A stretch of DNA of 64,000 bases from Aedoeadaptatus coxii (GTDB taxonomy: Bacteria; Bacillota; Clostridia; Tissierellales; Peptoniphilaceae), in the NCBI RefSeq assembly GCF_001553115.1, contig NZ_KQ960181.1, forward strand, positions 75,715 to 139,714, read 5' to 3'. Positions 1 to 8,220 of this stretch are shown here, piece after piece; the first letter of the stretch is position 1, and the number at the start of each line of letters is the position of its first letter. Made by a program: the position numbers and the translations under genes. Below the pieces are notes generated by a model. It was not told the DNA's origin. It worked only from the letters and a program-made list of their open reading frames with translations, and searched no databases.

Positions 1-106
1 CTTTTTTAAAACGACTGCGTCCTTCTGTATTATATCATATTTTTAGAAAATTAAATATAGTATCACAACTCATACTAAGATTCAAGTAATTATCATAAAT
101 AATATT
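1..106. other. AT-rich intergenic edge, nothing recognised
   Basis: The first hundred bases are very AT-rich and hold no plausible reading frame. They lie downstream of the minus-strand phosphatase gene and before whatever lies outside the window. Confidence 0.5.
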
Positions 107-137
107 AAAAAATCCGACGATCTTTCGATGCCGGATT
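107..137 (-). terminator. Rho-independent terminator after the PP2C phosphatase gene
   Basis: On the minus strand an AATCCG...CGGATT hairpin is followed by a run of T. It sits just beyond the stop codon of the phosphatase gene. Confidence 0.6.
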
Positions 138-142
138 GTTGA

Positions 143-1231
143 CTATAGCATTTTCAAATAAAGACAGGTCATGTCGTCGACGATTTCCGATTGCACGAAT
201 TTCTCGAGCCTATCCGTAATATCCGTCAAGGGATTTTCTCCCACTTCGGCGAAACATTTCTTTAAGCCGTCCACCCCGAATTGCTCGCCGTCTCCGGAAC
301 GACATTCCGTCATGCCGTCGGTATAAAGGAGAAGCTCGTCGCCTCGTTGTATATATTCCGAACGGCATTCGTAAAAGCTCGCCTCCACAAGGGGCGTTAC
401 GGGAAAGCCCGCATTCATTAAAAGGCGCACATTGCCTTCCCGCTTGATGAGCGGCGGGCAATCGTGGCCGGCATTGACGTAGGTAAGTTTCCGTTTTTTT
501 AGGGAGTACACGCCTAAAAACATGGTGAAGTACATGGTGTCCGGTAAATTTAATTCGCGGAACCGATGAACCAACTCCAACATCGCTACCGTAGGATCGA
601 CGAGGAGTTCCGGCGCCATGTTGCGCATGGTTTGGGAAATAAACACCGTGGTCATAGAGGAAGAAAATCCGTGACCTACGGCATCGGCGATGTAAAACGC
701 CACGTGGTCGTCGTCGATTTGCATGACATCGAAGAAGTCGCCGCTTAAAAGTTCCGCCGGTCTGTAGTAGTAATCCATAAAGAGGGCGCGCATAAACCCT
801 TTCGGCGGCAAGAGGGAGCGTTGAATCGCCGAGGCGTTCACTTGCTCTTCCGTAAAGGAGCGGTTTTTTTCCACGAGCTCGATCTGAAGTTTCTTTTCCA
901 CGCCTTTGTCCCGGTACACTTCCACGGCACCGATGATTCTGCCGTCGTGTCCTCGAATGGGATTGGTCTTGACGGAATAATACACATCCCCTACATAGGT
1001 TTCCCGCTGTATGGTTTCCCCTCCGGCGAGGCAACGGGCCGTCATGCGAAAATCAAAAAATCCGTAGTCGTCGGAATCGTACGCGTGGTACATTTGATCT
1101 TCCAGGGCAAGACGCATGGCCTGATTATAATAAACCACCTGATTGTCCTCATTGACGACCCGAATTAAATCGGAAATCGTATCGAGCAAGGCCATTTCTA
1201 TTCGGTTGTTCAATAAATTATGTTCAGCCAT
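143..1231 (-). CDS. PAS domain-containing PP2C/SpoIIE-type serine phosphatase (RsbU-like)
   Basis: This 362-residue protein is probably a cytosolic signalling phosphatase. Residues about 10-110 look like a PAS sensor (DLIRVVNEDNQVVYYNQ). A helical linker ending in IQRSLLPP is typical of the join to PP2C domains of the SpoIIE class. The catalytic half has the metal-binding acidic motifs SGDFFDV and ADAVGHG and ends with YTDGMTE. Family members dephosphorylate anti-anti-sigma factors of the STAS type. No anti-sigma factor or STAS gene is adjacent, so the target cannot be named. The RNA methyltransferase gene lies 15 bases upstream on the same strand, so the two are probably co-transcribed. Confidence 0.85.
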   Translation of the reverse strand: MAEHNLLNNRIEMALLDTISDLIRVVNEDNQVVYYNQAMRLALEDQMYHAYDSDDYGFFDFRMTARCLAGGETIQRETYVGDVYYSVKTNPIRGHDGRIIGAVEVYRDKGVEKKLQIELVEKNRSFTEEQVNASAIQRSLLPPKGFMRALFMDYYYRPAELLSGDFFDVMQIDDDHVAFYIADAVGHGFSSSMTTVFISQTMRNMAPELLVDPTVAMLELVHRFRELNLPDTMYFTMFLGVYSLKKRKLTYVNAGHDCPPLIKREGNVRLLMNAGFPVTPLVEASFYECRSEYIQRGDELLLYTDGMTECRSGDGEQFGVDGLKKCFAEVGENPLTDITDRLEKFVQSEIVDDMTCLYLKML

Positions 1232-1246
1232 GCCACCACACCTGTC

Positions 1247-2365
1247 TTACGGTCTCGGACCGTAGTATTGATAGTAATCTGTGCGAATACTTCCGTTAAA
1301 TAACTTGCGTTTACGATCGGCTCGTTTGCCGAAGCCTCTTTCAAATCCCTCGTCAGCGGTAATAATGTACTCGCTCCACGTGGGAAGGCTCCGCGCCAAA
1401 TCGCCGAGGGCGCGGTTAATTTCTTTTACCGATTCTCTATCCTCAATACGTTTACCGTAAGGGGGATTCGTAATAATAATGCCGTACTCTCCGCCTAAAT
1501 CTAAGTGGGCCACGCCCTTTTCGATTAAGCGCACGTCGTCGGCCAGCCCCAATCCGTCGAGATTAATTCGCGTCGCTTCGATGGCCTTAGGATCGATATC
1601 GAACCCGAAAATTTCCAATTCGCTGTCGTAATCAATCATGGCGAAAGCTTTTTTGCGCATGTCTTTGGCTTGGGCGCTTTCCATATTCCAATATTCGAAA
1701 TCGAAACGGCGATTAAGACCCGGCGCAATGTTTCTGGCGAGCATAATGGCTTCGATTAAAATGGTACCGCTGCCGCAGAAGGGATCTACGAGCATACGAT
1801 TTTTATTCCAAAAACTGAGCTGCACGAGGCCGGAAGCCAATGTTTCCGTAAGGGGCGCCTTTACCGAACGTTGGCGGTATCCGCGATCGTGCAATCCGTC
1901 GCCGGAAGTATCGATATAGACTGTGGCGATGTCCTCAATAATGCGGATGCCGATGCGGTAACGGGCGCCGTTTTTTTGAAACCACTCGGTCTTGTAACGA
2001 GTCTGCATTTTGTTGACGATGGCCTTTTCGCTAATGCGTTGAATGTCCGAAAGGGAAAAGAGCGCAGATTTTTTGCTCTTCGCTTCCGTTATAAAATTCG
2101 CCGTCTTCGGCATAATGTCTGGCCAGGGAAGATCGTAAACGCCGTCGAAAAGTTCCGTAAACGTCGTTGCGCGGAAACGCTTCAGCACCCAATGCACCCT
2201 TTCCGCCGTGCGCAAATGTAAATTTAATCGCGCCATATCTTCCATTTTTCCCGACATGGAAACCAAACCGTCTACTACGCGAATATCTTCTAAACCCAAT
2301 GCTTGAATTTCACGTTTTAAAACCGCTTCCATGCCGACATTTGCCGTCGCTTCAAAATTAATCAT
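1247..2365 (-). CDS. THUMP domain class I SAM-dependent RNA methyltransferase (RlmL/YpsC family)
   Basis: This 372-residue enzyme probably methylates a guanine N2 position in 23S rRNA, as RlmL/YpsC relatives do. The N-terminal 150 residues resemble the ferredoxin-like plus THUMP RNA-binding module. The C-terminal half has the SAM-binding motif DPFCGSGT near residue 195 and the catalytic NPPYG motif near residue 302, characteristic of N-methyltransferases acting on exocyclic amines. The length fits the single-domain Gram-positive form; E. coli RlmKL is a longer two-domain protein. The ATG at 2365 follows a GAGGTGG ribosome-binding site. It is transcribed with the downstream PP2C phosphatase gene. 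Confidence 0.9.
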   Translation of the reverse strand: MINFEATANVGMEAVLKREIQALGLEDIRVVDGLVSMSGKMEDMARLNLHLRTAERVHWVLKRFRATTFTELFDGVYDLPWPDIMPKTANFITEAKSKKSALFSLSDIQRISEKAIVNKMQTRYKTEWFQKNGARYRIGIRIIEDIATVYIDTSGDGLHDRGYRQRSVKAPLTETLASGLVQLSFWNKNRMLVDPFCGSGTILIEAIMLARNIAPGLNRRFDFEYWNMESAQAKDMRKKAFAMIDYDSELEIFGFDIDPKAIEATRINLDGLGLADDVRLIEKGVAHLDLGGEYGIIITNPPYGKRIEDRESVKEINRALGDLARSLPTWSEYIITADEGFERGFGKRADRKRKLFNGSIRTDYYQYYGPRP

Positions 2366-2527
2366 AGACCACCTCTCGTTAACAGTATACTAGAAAAATC
2401 TGTAAATTAACATCGCTAAAGATTCGTCGCCTTTACGCTATTTTATTTTTTTAATATGTGATAATTTCTCTAATTTGGGTATATCTTTTAGTGGAAAACA
2501 AAACTATGAATATATGGAGGTTCACTT

Positions 2528-2887
2528 ATGTCTTTATTAACTCAAACCGTTAAATCCGGTGATTGGAAAAATGAAAAACACGTTCCCGAAATCGAAGCAA
2601 AGCTCGAAGGCGGCGTGGCAAAAGTAAAAGTTTCCGTTGGTTCTGAAATCGAACACCCCAACACTTTGGAACATCACATTTCCTGGATTAAAGTTTTCTT
2701 CCTTCCCGAAGGCGGAGCTGCACCCGTTGAAGTTGGAAGCTACGAATTTAATAACCACGGCGAAAGCGATGTCTTTACCGTACCCCACGTTCACACCACC
2801 TTCAAAACCGAAAAACCCGGTACCGTCTTTGCACTCAGCATGTGCAATATCCACGGCCTCTGGGAAAATGCATTGGAACTTAAGTAA
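2528..2887 (+). CDS. Superoxide reductase (class II, neelaredoxin type)
   Basis: This 119-residue protein reduces superoxide to hydrogen peroxide without making oxygen, which suits an anaerobe. It begins directly with the catalytic domain and lacks the N-terminal desulforedoxin cysteines of class I desulfoferrodoxins. The expected Fe(His)4Cys ligands are visible: His in EKHVPEIE, two His in the EHPNTLEHHISW segment, and Cys/His in CNIHGLW near the C-terminus. A GGAGG site precedes the ATG. It is monocistronic, ending in a strong terminator. Electrons normally come from rubredoxin; no rubredoxin gene is visible in the window. Confidence 0.95.
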   Translation: MSLLTQTVKSGDWKNEKHVPEIEAKLEGGVAKVKVSVGSEIEHPNTLEHHISWIKVFFLPEGGAAPVEVGSYEFNNHGESDVFTVPHVHTTFKTEKPGTVFALSMCNIHGLWENALELK

Positions 2888-2895
2888 AATAGAAG

Positions 2896-2922
2896 AGCAC
2901 CCGGCATCGGGTGCTTTTTTTG
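2896..2922 (+). terminator. Terminator of the superoxide reductase gene
   Basis: A GC-rich stem AGCACCCG/CGGGTGCT with a short loop is followed by seven T residues, eight bases after the stop codon. Confidence 0.9.
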
Positions 2923-2933
2923 TGCTTCCTTTT

Positions 2934-3383
2934 CTATTCTCTCGGCCCGTTTCCCCGGACTTGCTCCACCATATGGCGCCATAAAGACTCCAAATTGTCC
3001 CCTTCCAATTGAATGGGAAGTCGATCCTCTTCCGTCCACTGCCCGACGTACAGAACTTCGTCGACCACTGCCGGAAGATACATTTCGCCATAGTGTAGGA
3101 GGAATAGCACGTGGGCATCGAGAGCGCGGGAAACGGATAGGAGCATCTCCCGATTAAATTCCCTGCCGTTTAATTCTACCTGCACGATGTAAATCGTATG
3201 TACATTTTCCGTAGCCGGGAGGCCGGTGGTGCGTTTTGTCAGTTCACCTTTTAAAACCACGCGGTCCACTTCGGCATTAAACACATCTTTAAGATGAGCA
3301 CTTACTTCTTTCGGCCAGTGCTTCATTAAAATAACTTTGGCGATGCGCACTTTCCGTTTTGCTTTTTTCGGTACTTCGAACAT
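2934..3383 (-). CDS. DUF4391-like protein of unknown function
   Basis: This 149-residue protein starts MFEVPKKAKRKVRIAK and contains DRVVLKGELT, then IYIVQVEL and ALDAHVLFLLHYG. The pattern resembles DUF4391 proteins, which are often found beside helicases or DNA methylases, but I cannot confirm it by search. It is shorter than typical members (about 200 residues). It stands alone here, converging on the superoxide reductase gene and divergent from the flavoprotein gene. Its function is unknown. Confidence 0.6.
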   Translation of the reverse strand: MFEVPKKAKRKVRIAKVILMKHWPKEVSAHLKDVFNAEVDRVVLKGELTKRTTGLPATENVHTIYIVQVELNGREFNREMLLSVSRALDAHVLFLLHYGEMYLPAVVDEVLYVGQWTEEDRLPIQLEGDNLESLWRHMVEQVRGNGPRE

Positions 3384-3660
3384 CTCGACTCCTTCAATTA
3401 AAAATAGTCTCGGATTAGTTTCCGTTTCCCTTTAATTATAATGGATTCTAATAGATCGTATCATCAACAGCGGCGTTCTTCTACTATTGTTTTTGACAAA
3501 ATCATCGTCCTGTTTAATTCCTATTCGTCGCGCCAACTTTTTGTCCCTTTTTCCCTTGTTCCCTGCTCATTCTAAAAATTACAAAAATTTTTAAAATTAT
3601 TTTCTGAAAAAATTGATTTTTTGAAAAAAAGGGAACATAATAATCCCTGGAGGTAACAAA

Positions 3661-4524
3661 ATGCTAGATATTATTATTATTGGTGGAGGTCCTGCCGGCG
3701 TCAGCGCCGCATTGTATGCGAAAGCTCGTGGCAAGAACATTCTCCTACTTGAAAAAGAAGCTATCGGCGGCCTCATCGGCCATGTTTCCAAAGTCAGCCA
3801 TTACGCTACGGTGGGAAAAGACGAAACCGGCCCAAGCTTCAAGCAAAAATTAATCGATCAATTAAATAGTTCTGAAATTCCCTACGCCATCGAGGTGGCC
3901 AAAACATTAAAAACTACAGACGACGGTTTTCTCGTGGTGACAGATAAAAACGAGTATACCGCTAAAAAAGTAATTTGCGCCACCGGCGTCAAACTGAAAG
4001 AACTTCCCATCGCCGAAGACCTTACTAAACACTGGGCCTTCGGACACGAAGACAGCGTAAAAGGCAAAACCGTTGTCGTCAACGGCGGCAGCGACGGCGC
4101 CTGCAAAGAAGCTCTCTACATCGCGAAGTTCGCCAAAGAAGTTCACATCGTGCAAATGCAAGACAAGCTCATGTGCATCGATGAATTTAAGCGACAAATC
4201 GAGGCGGCAGACACGATTCACGTCCACACCGCTTGCAGCTTAAAGGATGTGGAAATGAAAGACGGCAAGTGCACGAAAGTCCTTCTCGATAACGGCGACG
4301 TCATCGAAGGCGACGGCGTTGAAATTTATGTTCAAATCGGCCAAGTCGGCAACACCGATTTGGTTGCGTCGTACACCACCGTCGAAGACGGATTCGTCGT
4401 AGACGATATTCAATCGAAAACCGACGGACTGTATTTCGCCGGCGATATTCGTAAAAAAGCGGTTAAACAAGTCGCCACGGCTGTAGCCGACGGTTGTTTA
4501 GCCGGCGTTCTCGCTTGTAAATAG
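3661..4524 (+). CDS. Thioredoxin-reductase-like FAD/NAD(P)H oxidoreductase lacking the CxxC redox pair
   Basis: This 287-residue protein has the two-nucleotide-domain fold of low-molecular-weight thioredoxin reductases. The FAD-binding GGGPAG lies at residues 8-13, CATG near 106-109, a second nucleotide site NGGSDGA near 141-147, and the C-terminal FAD motif YFAGDIRKKAVKQV. At the position of the catalytic CATC the sequence reads WAFG (about residues 125-128), so it cannot use the standard dithiol relay to thioredoxin. It may transfer electrons directly from NAD(P)H through FAD, as ferredoxin-NADP reductases of this superfamily do, or use another cysteine (106, 148 or later ones). It is preceded by TGGAGG and followed by a terminator. 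Confidence 0.85.
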   Translation: MLDIIIIGGGPAGVSAALYAKARGKNILLLEKEAIGGLIGHVSKVSHYATVGKDETGPSFKQKLIDQLNSSEIPYAIEVAKTLKTTDDGFLVVTDKNEYTAKKVICATGVKLKELPIAEDLTKHWAFGHEDSVKGKTVVVNGGSDGACKEALYIAKFAKEVHIVQMQDKLMCIDEFKRQIEAADTIHVHTACSLKDVEMKDGKCTKVLLDNGDVIEGDGVEIYVQIGQVGNTDLVASYTTVEDGFVVDDIQSKTDGLYFAGDIRKKAVKQVATAVADGCLAGVLACK

Positions 4525-4527
4525 ACA

Positions 4528-4566
4528 AAAGCCTGTTTTAACTTTTCGTTAAAGCAGGCTTTTTCT
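4528..4566 (+). terminator. Terminator of the flavoprotein gene
   Basis: A 13-pair stem (AGCCTG...CAGGCT with one G-T pair) and a run of five T lie immediately after the stop codon. Confidence 0.85.
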
Positions 4567-4576
4567 ATGCTCACAT

Positions 4577-7105
4577 TTACAAGCTGTCGGTATAAATGGC
4601 GGATACGCCTTGATCTAAAAGTTCCTTCGCCCGTTTTTCGTCGTTGATCGTATGGACAAAGACGGGTTTTTTCGTCTTTAAAAGTTCCTTCCAGCGTCCC
4701 GACTTAAACTTTTTATCGGAAATGGTGACGCCGTAAAGGGGATGGGTGTTCACAAAATCGATGACATCATCCACATTATCTTCCGATTGATAGAGCGTGT
4801 AGATAATGTTGTGGAACCCCAACGCTCTCGCCTGATCGTATTCGTCGCGGCGATAAATTTGGGGAATGAATCGCCCGCGCATACCGGCGAAATTCTGGGC
4901 GATGTAGCTTAAAAACTCTATATTGTCTTTTTTAATATCCGTCACGATGTAGACGTCGGGATGTTCTTCCATCCATAAAACGAGGTGATAGAGATCCAGC
5001 TGTTGCCAGCCGTGTTTTTCTTCCATGGCCATAAACTCTTCGTGGGAAATAGGCTCTTGCCCCTTCCCCTCTCTTTGAGGGAAATAACGTTCGATGGAGC
5101 CGTCCCAGCCGTGAAGGCCGATATAATGTCCGTCGGTGGTTTTCGAAAAGTCGATCTCCATAATCCGCTTGCCGCGGGCGTAGGAATTTTCCACCGCCGT
5201 CATCATATTGGTTACCACATTGGTGTCCAACTCACCGCCGCCATGCATAATGGTTTTTTCCTGGGGAAGATCGTCATTTTTCGATTCGATCAAATCCATT
5301 AGCCGATTATCCCGCATGAGGCGGTATGCGTAATCCAATGTAAGCGTCGCCCGTTGATAAAGTGTCGCCGCTTCTTTTACAGGTCGTTCTTTGCGGGTTT
5401 TGCGATCGATAAGGCGAGAGTGTTCGAAAATATTGTCGCGACTGACTTCAAATAGACGATCTTTCGTAATAAAACTTCCCTTGAGCAAGTGGGTTTGAGG
5501 GAATACGACGTTGTTTTCCGTTTCCTTATCGTCATTTAAAAGGTCGATCCCCATAATAGGCAGCTTGCTTCTGTCCCAGCCCAACAAGTTTAAAATCGTG
5601 GGATAAAGGTCGACCTGACTGCCGATGTTTTTCCGTTGCACATTTTCTTGGAGTCCGGGAACGGTAATGACGAGGGGAATGTTCATCATTTCGTCGTAGT
5701 CGATTTCTCTGCCGAGCCACTTTGTCATGGAGTTAAACCGTTCGGGGTTTTTGATCGTCATGGCGTGGTGGTCGCCGTAAATGGCCACCACCGTATTTTG
5801 CAAAATGCCGCGAGCCGCCAGATCTTGGAAAAGGGCCTTTAAACTGTCGTCGGTGTAACGGGCGCAATTGGCGTAGTTGTAGACGAAGTCGTTTTCGTCG
5901 CCGGGCTTCGGCTCAATGGTTTTTAAATTTTCCGGCATGACGAAAGGCGTGTGGGTCGTAAGGGTGACGGCGAGGGCGAAAAAGTTTTTGCCGTCGGCAT
6001 TGCTCTTTGCGAGAATAGGCGCCATTTGACGGAACAAACTGCCGTCGGAAAGGCCCATATTAATAACTTCATCCTGCACCAGATTTTCTCCGAGATAAAT
6101 GCCGTTAAAGCCGAGAGCCGGATAGTGTTTGTCCCGATCGTAATAACTGCCGCTGTTTCCGTGAAAAGCCAGGGTATCGTAACCGTGCTTTTCCGCGACC
6201 TGGGGCATGCCGTAAAGTTTCGTGCGATCGAATAAATCGTAGGCTTGCCCTTTTGCCGAAGCGTATACGCCATTCATGGAAACAAATTCCGCATCCGACG
6301 TGTTGCCAAGCCCTAAAAGCTCGAAATAATCGTCAAAGTAAATAGTACCTTTTTGCTTAATCAACTGATTGAGAAAAGGCGTAATTTCCTGTCCGTTGTA
6401 CTTTCGATTGACGAAGGTGTTTTGCAAGCTTTCGCATTGAATAAAGAGGACATTCTTTCCCTTGGCAATGCCCGTAAAGCGATTGGTTTTAATATCGGGA
6501 TACTGGTAGCGCTCTTTAATTTGTTTGATGACCGCCGGGTCGTAAAGTTTTTCCGTATTAATCTTTTGCACTAATTTGCCGGTCAACACCGTGGAGTACA
6601 TTTCCACGCCGAGAGTATGAGCCGACGTAGCGACGGGAACGGCGGTCAAAATGGCCATGGTCGCCACGGAAAGAATGGCGCGATTCTTATTAAAGGGCAA
6701 CAGTTTTTGCGCCTTATAAAGTCTCCAAAGTCCCCATGCCATCAGGGCGAGCATAAGGACCATTAAAAAGTTTATATCGTGTAAGATGACGGGAATGACG
6801 CCCTTCAACTCCCCGGCTTGTCCGCTTCTGGAAAAAATATCGAAGTTTCCGAATTCTTTATAGAAAACCGAAAGAGATACTTTCAAAAGCGTCGTGAAGA
6901 TCAATAGAACTGCGCGATACAATTTCTTCGGGAAGAGGAAGTAGAGAGATGCGTCGAAAATCGTCGTCAGAATGGGACTGAGGATTAAGACATAAATAGG
7001 AAGCGACATAGGCTCCGCCACTTTATAAATAAACGTCGTAAAATAAAATAACAGATTAATGCCCAGCAATAAAAGGAGCTTCGGCATTATTTTCTTTTTC
7101 CACAT
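4577..7105 (-). CDS. LTA synthase family sulfatase fused to a C-terminal glycerophosphodiester phosphodiesterase-like domain
   Basis: This 842-residue membrane protein has about five N-terminal transmembrane segments (residues 7-165), then an extracellular LtaS-type sulfatase domain (about 210-540). The LtaS catalytic set is present: Glu225 in QCESLQ, Thr269 in GNTSDAEF, and Asp445/His446 in YGDHH. LtaS polymerises glycerol-phosphate from phosphatidylglycerol. Beyond the normal LtaS end, residues about 615-842 resemble a GDPD barrel: IMHGGGE (His621), EIDFSKTTDGH (Glu650, Asp652), GLHGWD (His665) and VTDIKKD. GDPDs hydrolyse glycerophosphodiesters, the bond type LtaS makes. The fusion is in one frame without interruption. 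HGGG replaces the usual HRG, so activity of this half is uncertain. Confidence 0.85.
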   Translation of the reverse strand: MWKKKIMPKLLLLLGINLLFYFTTFIYKVAEPMSLPIYVLILSPILTTIFDASLYFLFPKKLYRAVLLIFTTLLKVSLSVFYKEFGNFDIFSRSGQAGELKGVIPVILHDINFLMVLMLALMAWGLWRLYKAQKLLPFNKNRAILSVATMAILTAVPVATSAHTLGVEMYSTVLTGKLVQKINTEKLYDPAVIKQIKERYQYPDIKTNRFTGIAKGKNVLFIQCESLQNTFVNRKYNGQEITPFLNQLIKQKGTIYFDDYFELLGLGNTSDAEFVSMNGVYASAKGQAYDLFDRTKLYGMPQVAEKHGYDTLAFHGNSGSYYDRDKHYPALGFNGIYLGENLVQDEVINMGLSDGSLFRQMAPILAKSNADGKNFFALAVTLTTHTPFVMPENLKTIEPKPGDENDFVYNYANCARYTDDSLKALFQDLAARGILQNTVVAIYGDHHAMTIKNPERFNSMTKWLGREIDYDEMMNIPLVITVPGLQENVQRKNIGSQVDLYPTILNLLGWDRSKLPIMGIDLLNDDKETENNVVFPQTHLLKGSFITKDRLFEVSRDNIFEHSRLIDRKTRKERPVKEAATLYQRATLTLDYAYRLMRDNRLMDLIESKNDDLPQEKTIMHGGGELDTNVVTNMMTAVENSYARGKRIMEIDFSKTTDGHYIGLHGWDGSIERYFPQREGKGQEPISHEEFMAMEEKHGWQQLDLYHLVLWMEEHPDVYIVTDIKKDNIEFLSYIAQNFAGMRGRFIPQIYRRDEYDQARALGFHNIIYTLYQSEDNVDDVIDFVNTHPLYGVTISDKKFKSGRWKELLKTKKPVFVHTINDEKRAKELLDQGVSAIYTDSL

Positions 7106-7256
7106 AGAGTTTCTCTCCTATCAAAGCGCAAAAATATGTAGATAACGAACATCCCGTAGAATATATGAGGAGCGCTCGCCTGTTTTTAACAATTTCCTTC
7201 CTATTATACACCCCTTGACGAAAAGATTGAAAGTTTTTGATACATTTTATTAGTCT

Positions 7257-7292
7257 TAAAAAAAATCGAGTAAGTATTCCACCTACTCGATT
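7257..7292 (-). terminator. Orphan terminator abutting the parA scar
   Basis: A perfect 9-pair stem AATCGAGTA/TACTCGATT with a T run on the minus strand. No intact minus-strand gene lies upstream of it. It directly touches the truncated parA piece, which suggests the gene it served was replaced. Confidence 0.7.
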
Positions 7293-7293
7293 C

Positions 7294-7626
7294 GCTCTAC
7301 GGTTCGGGCTGGCGCAGGCCGAAAAGAAGGTGCTTCTCATTGACGAGGACCCACAGGGCAGCCTTACCATCAGTCTAGGCAACTCCCAGCCAGATAAATT
7401 ACCCTTCACCCTCTCGGACGCCATGGGCCGTATCCAGACAGATCAGCCCCTTTGCCCGGCGAAGGTATCCTGCACCACCCGGAGGGCGTGGACCTGATGC
7501 CAGCGGATATTCAGTTGTCCGGTATGGTGGTGTCTCTGGTGAACGCCCTTGCCGCCGCGGGCAGGATCATAATCCCCGTCCAGGCCGAGTACTTAGCCGC
7601 CAAGGGGCTGGAACAGCTGCTTCAGT
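7294..7626 (+). pseudogene. parA remnant (ParA/Soj ATPase), truncated, frameshifted and internally deleted
   Basis: The reading GLAQAEKKVLLIDEDPQGSL is the segment just after the Walker A loop of a ParA ATPase, so the N-terminus with the P-loop is missing. The frame changes near 7455 and continues as PGEGILHHPEGVDLMP. Then VSLVNA joins directly to NALAAAGRIIIPVQAEYL, where intact ParA proteins carry several dozen more residues, including the DCTPS-like switch. The deletion joins two places that both encode VNA, consistent with microhomology. Relatives are the partition ATPases of Tn1549-like conjugative elements. Confidence 0.8.
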
Positions 7627-8012
7627 GTGAAACTCAGATTCAAAAATACATTCGCCTAACTGAGTTAATTCCCGAATTATTGAACATGGGGGACGAGAAG
7701 AAAATCGCCTTTAATCCGGCCTATGAGCTGTCTTTTCTCAAACCAGAGGAACAGCAGGTACTTTTAGTCGCGATAGATTATAAGCAGGCCACCCCCTTCT
7801 CTCTCAGGCCCAGTGCATTAAAAAGTTTAGCCGGGATGGGAAACTCCCCAGCGAATCCAAGCTGTCGTTTATGTCGGAGGAAAAGATAAGCGATCTGGAC
7901 AAAGTGACCTTTTCTTCCGATACCTTGCGGAAGTATTTCCCCAAAAGCTATACCCCCAAGCGCATGGAGGAAACCATCATCAAGCTGCTGGAACAATGGC
8001 TGCGCAAGAGAT
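7627..8012 (+). pseudogene. parB remnant (ParB/Spo0J-family partition protein)
   Basis: Directly joined to the parA piece, the frame reads YIRLTELIPELLNM and then AYELSFLKPEEQQVLL, typical of the central ParB helix-turn-helix region. A frameshift near 7795 leads to SQAQCIKKFSRDGK, then VTFSSDTLRKYFPKSYTPKR and LLEQWLRKR. The N-terminal ParB box region is lost by the same deletion that removed the end of parA. It is a dead relic of an integrative element. Confidence 0.8.
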
Positions 8013-8028
8013 CCGTGGCTATCCTTGA

Positions 8029-8211
8029 GCATTGCTTGCCGGTATTTACTATTTTGAGATTCATTGTGATACAGTTAATGAATTGGGCACACGCTGCACT
8101 ACCTTTATGGAAATGCAGGAGGAATTGAAAAAATCACTTTCAGCACAGTGGAAGATGACGCAGAAACGTGTGGAAAGGGTGGTAGCTCTTACGCATGATT
8201 TAAAAATACCA
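8029..8211 (+). pseudogene. Sensor histidine kinase fragment (linker and H-box only)
   Basis: An open stretch without a start reads ALLAGIYYFEIH, then MEMQEELKKSLSAQWKM, then RVVALTHDLKIP. The last motif is the H-box carrying the phospho-accepting histidine of VanS/BceS-like kinases, and the QWKM segment fits the preceding helix. The frame stops being kinase-like right after the H-box, where the TetR gene begins on the other strand. Both ends are therefore truncated. Confidence 0.65.
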
Positions 8212-8220
8212 GGGTGCTTT

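Noticed and set aside
210..1034. A 274-codon minus-strand frame inside the phosphatase gene
   Set aside because: It is Arg-rich and shadows the PAS/PP2C frame, which carries clear domain motifs. It has no ribosome-binding site.
2537..3118. A 193-codon frame antisense to superoxide reductase
   Set aside because: It runs opposite the well-supported superoxide reductase and through its terminator, and its residues show no family likeness.
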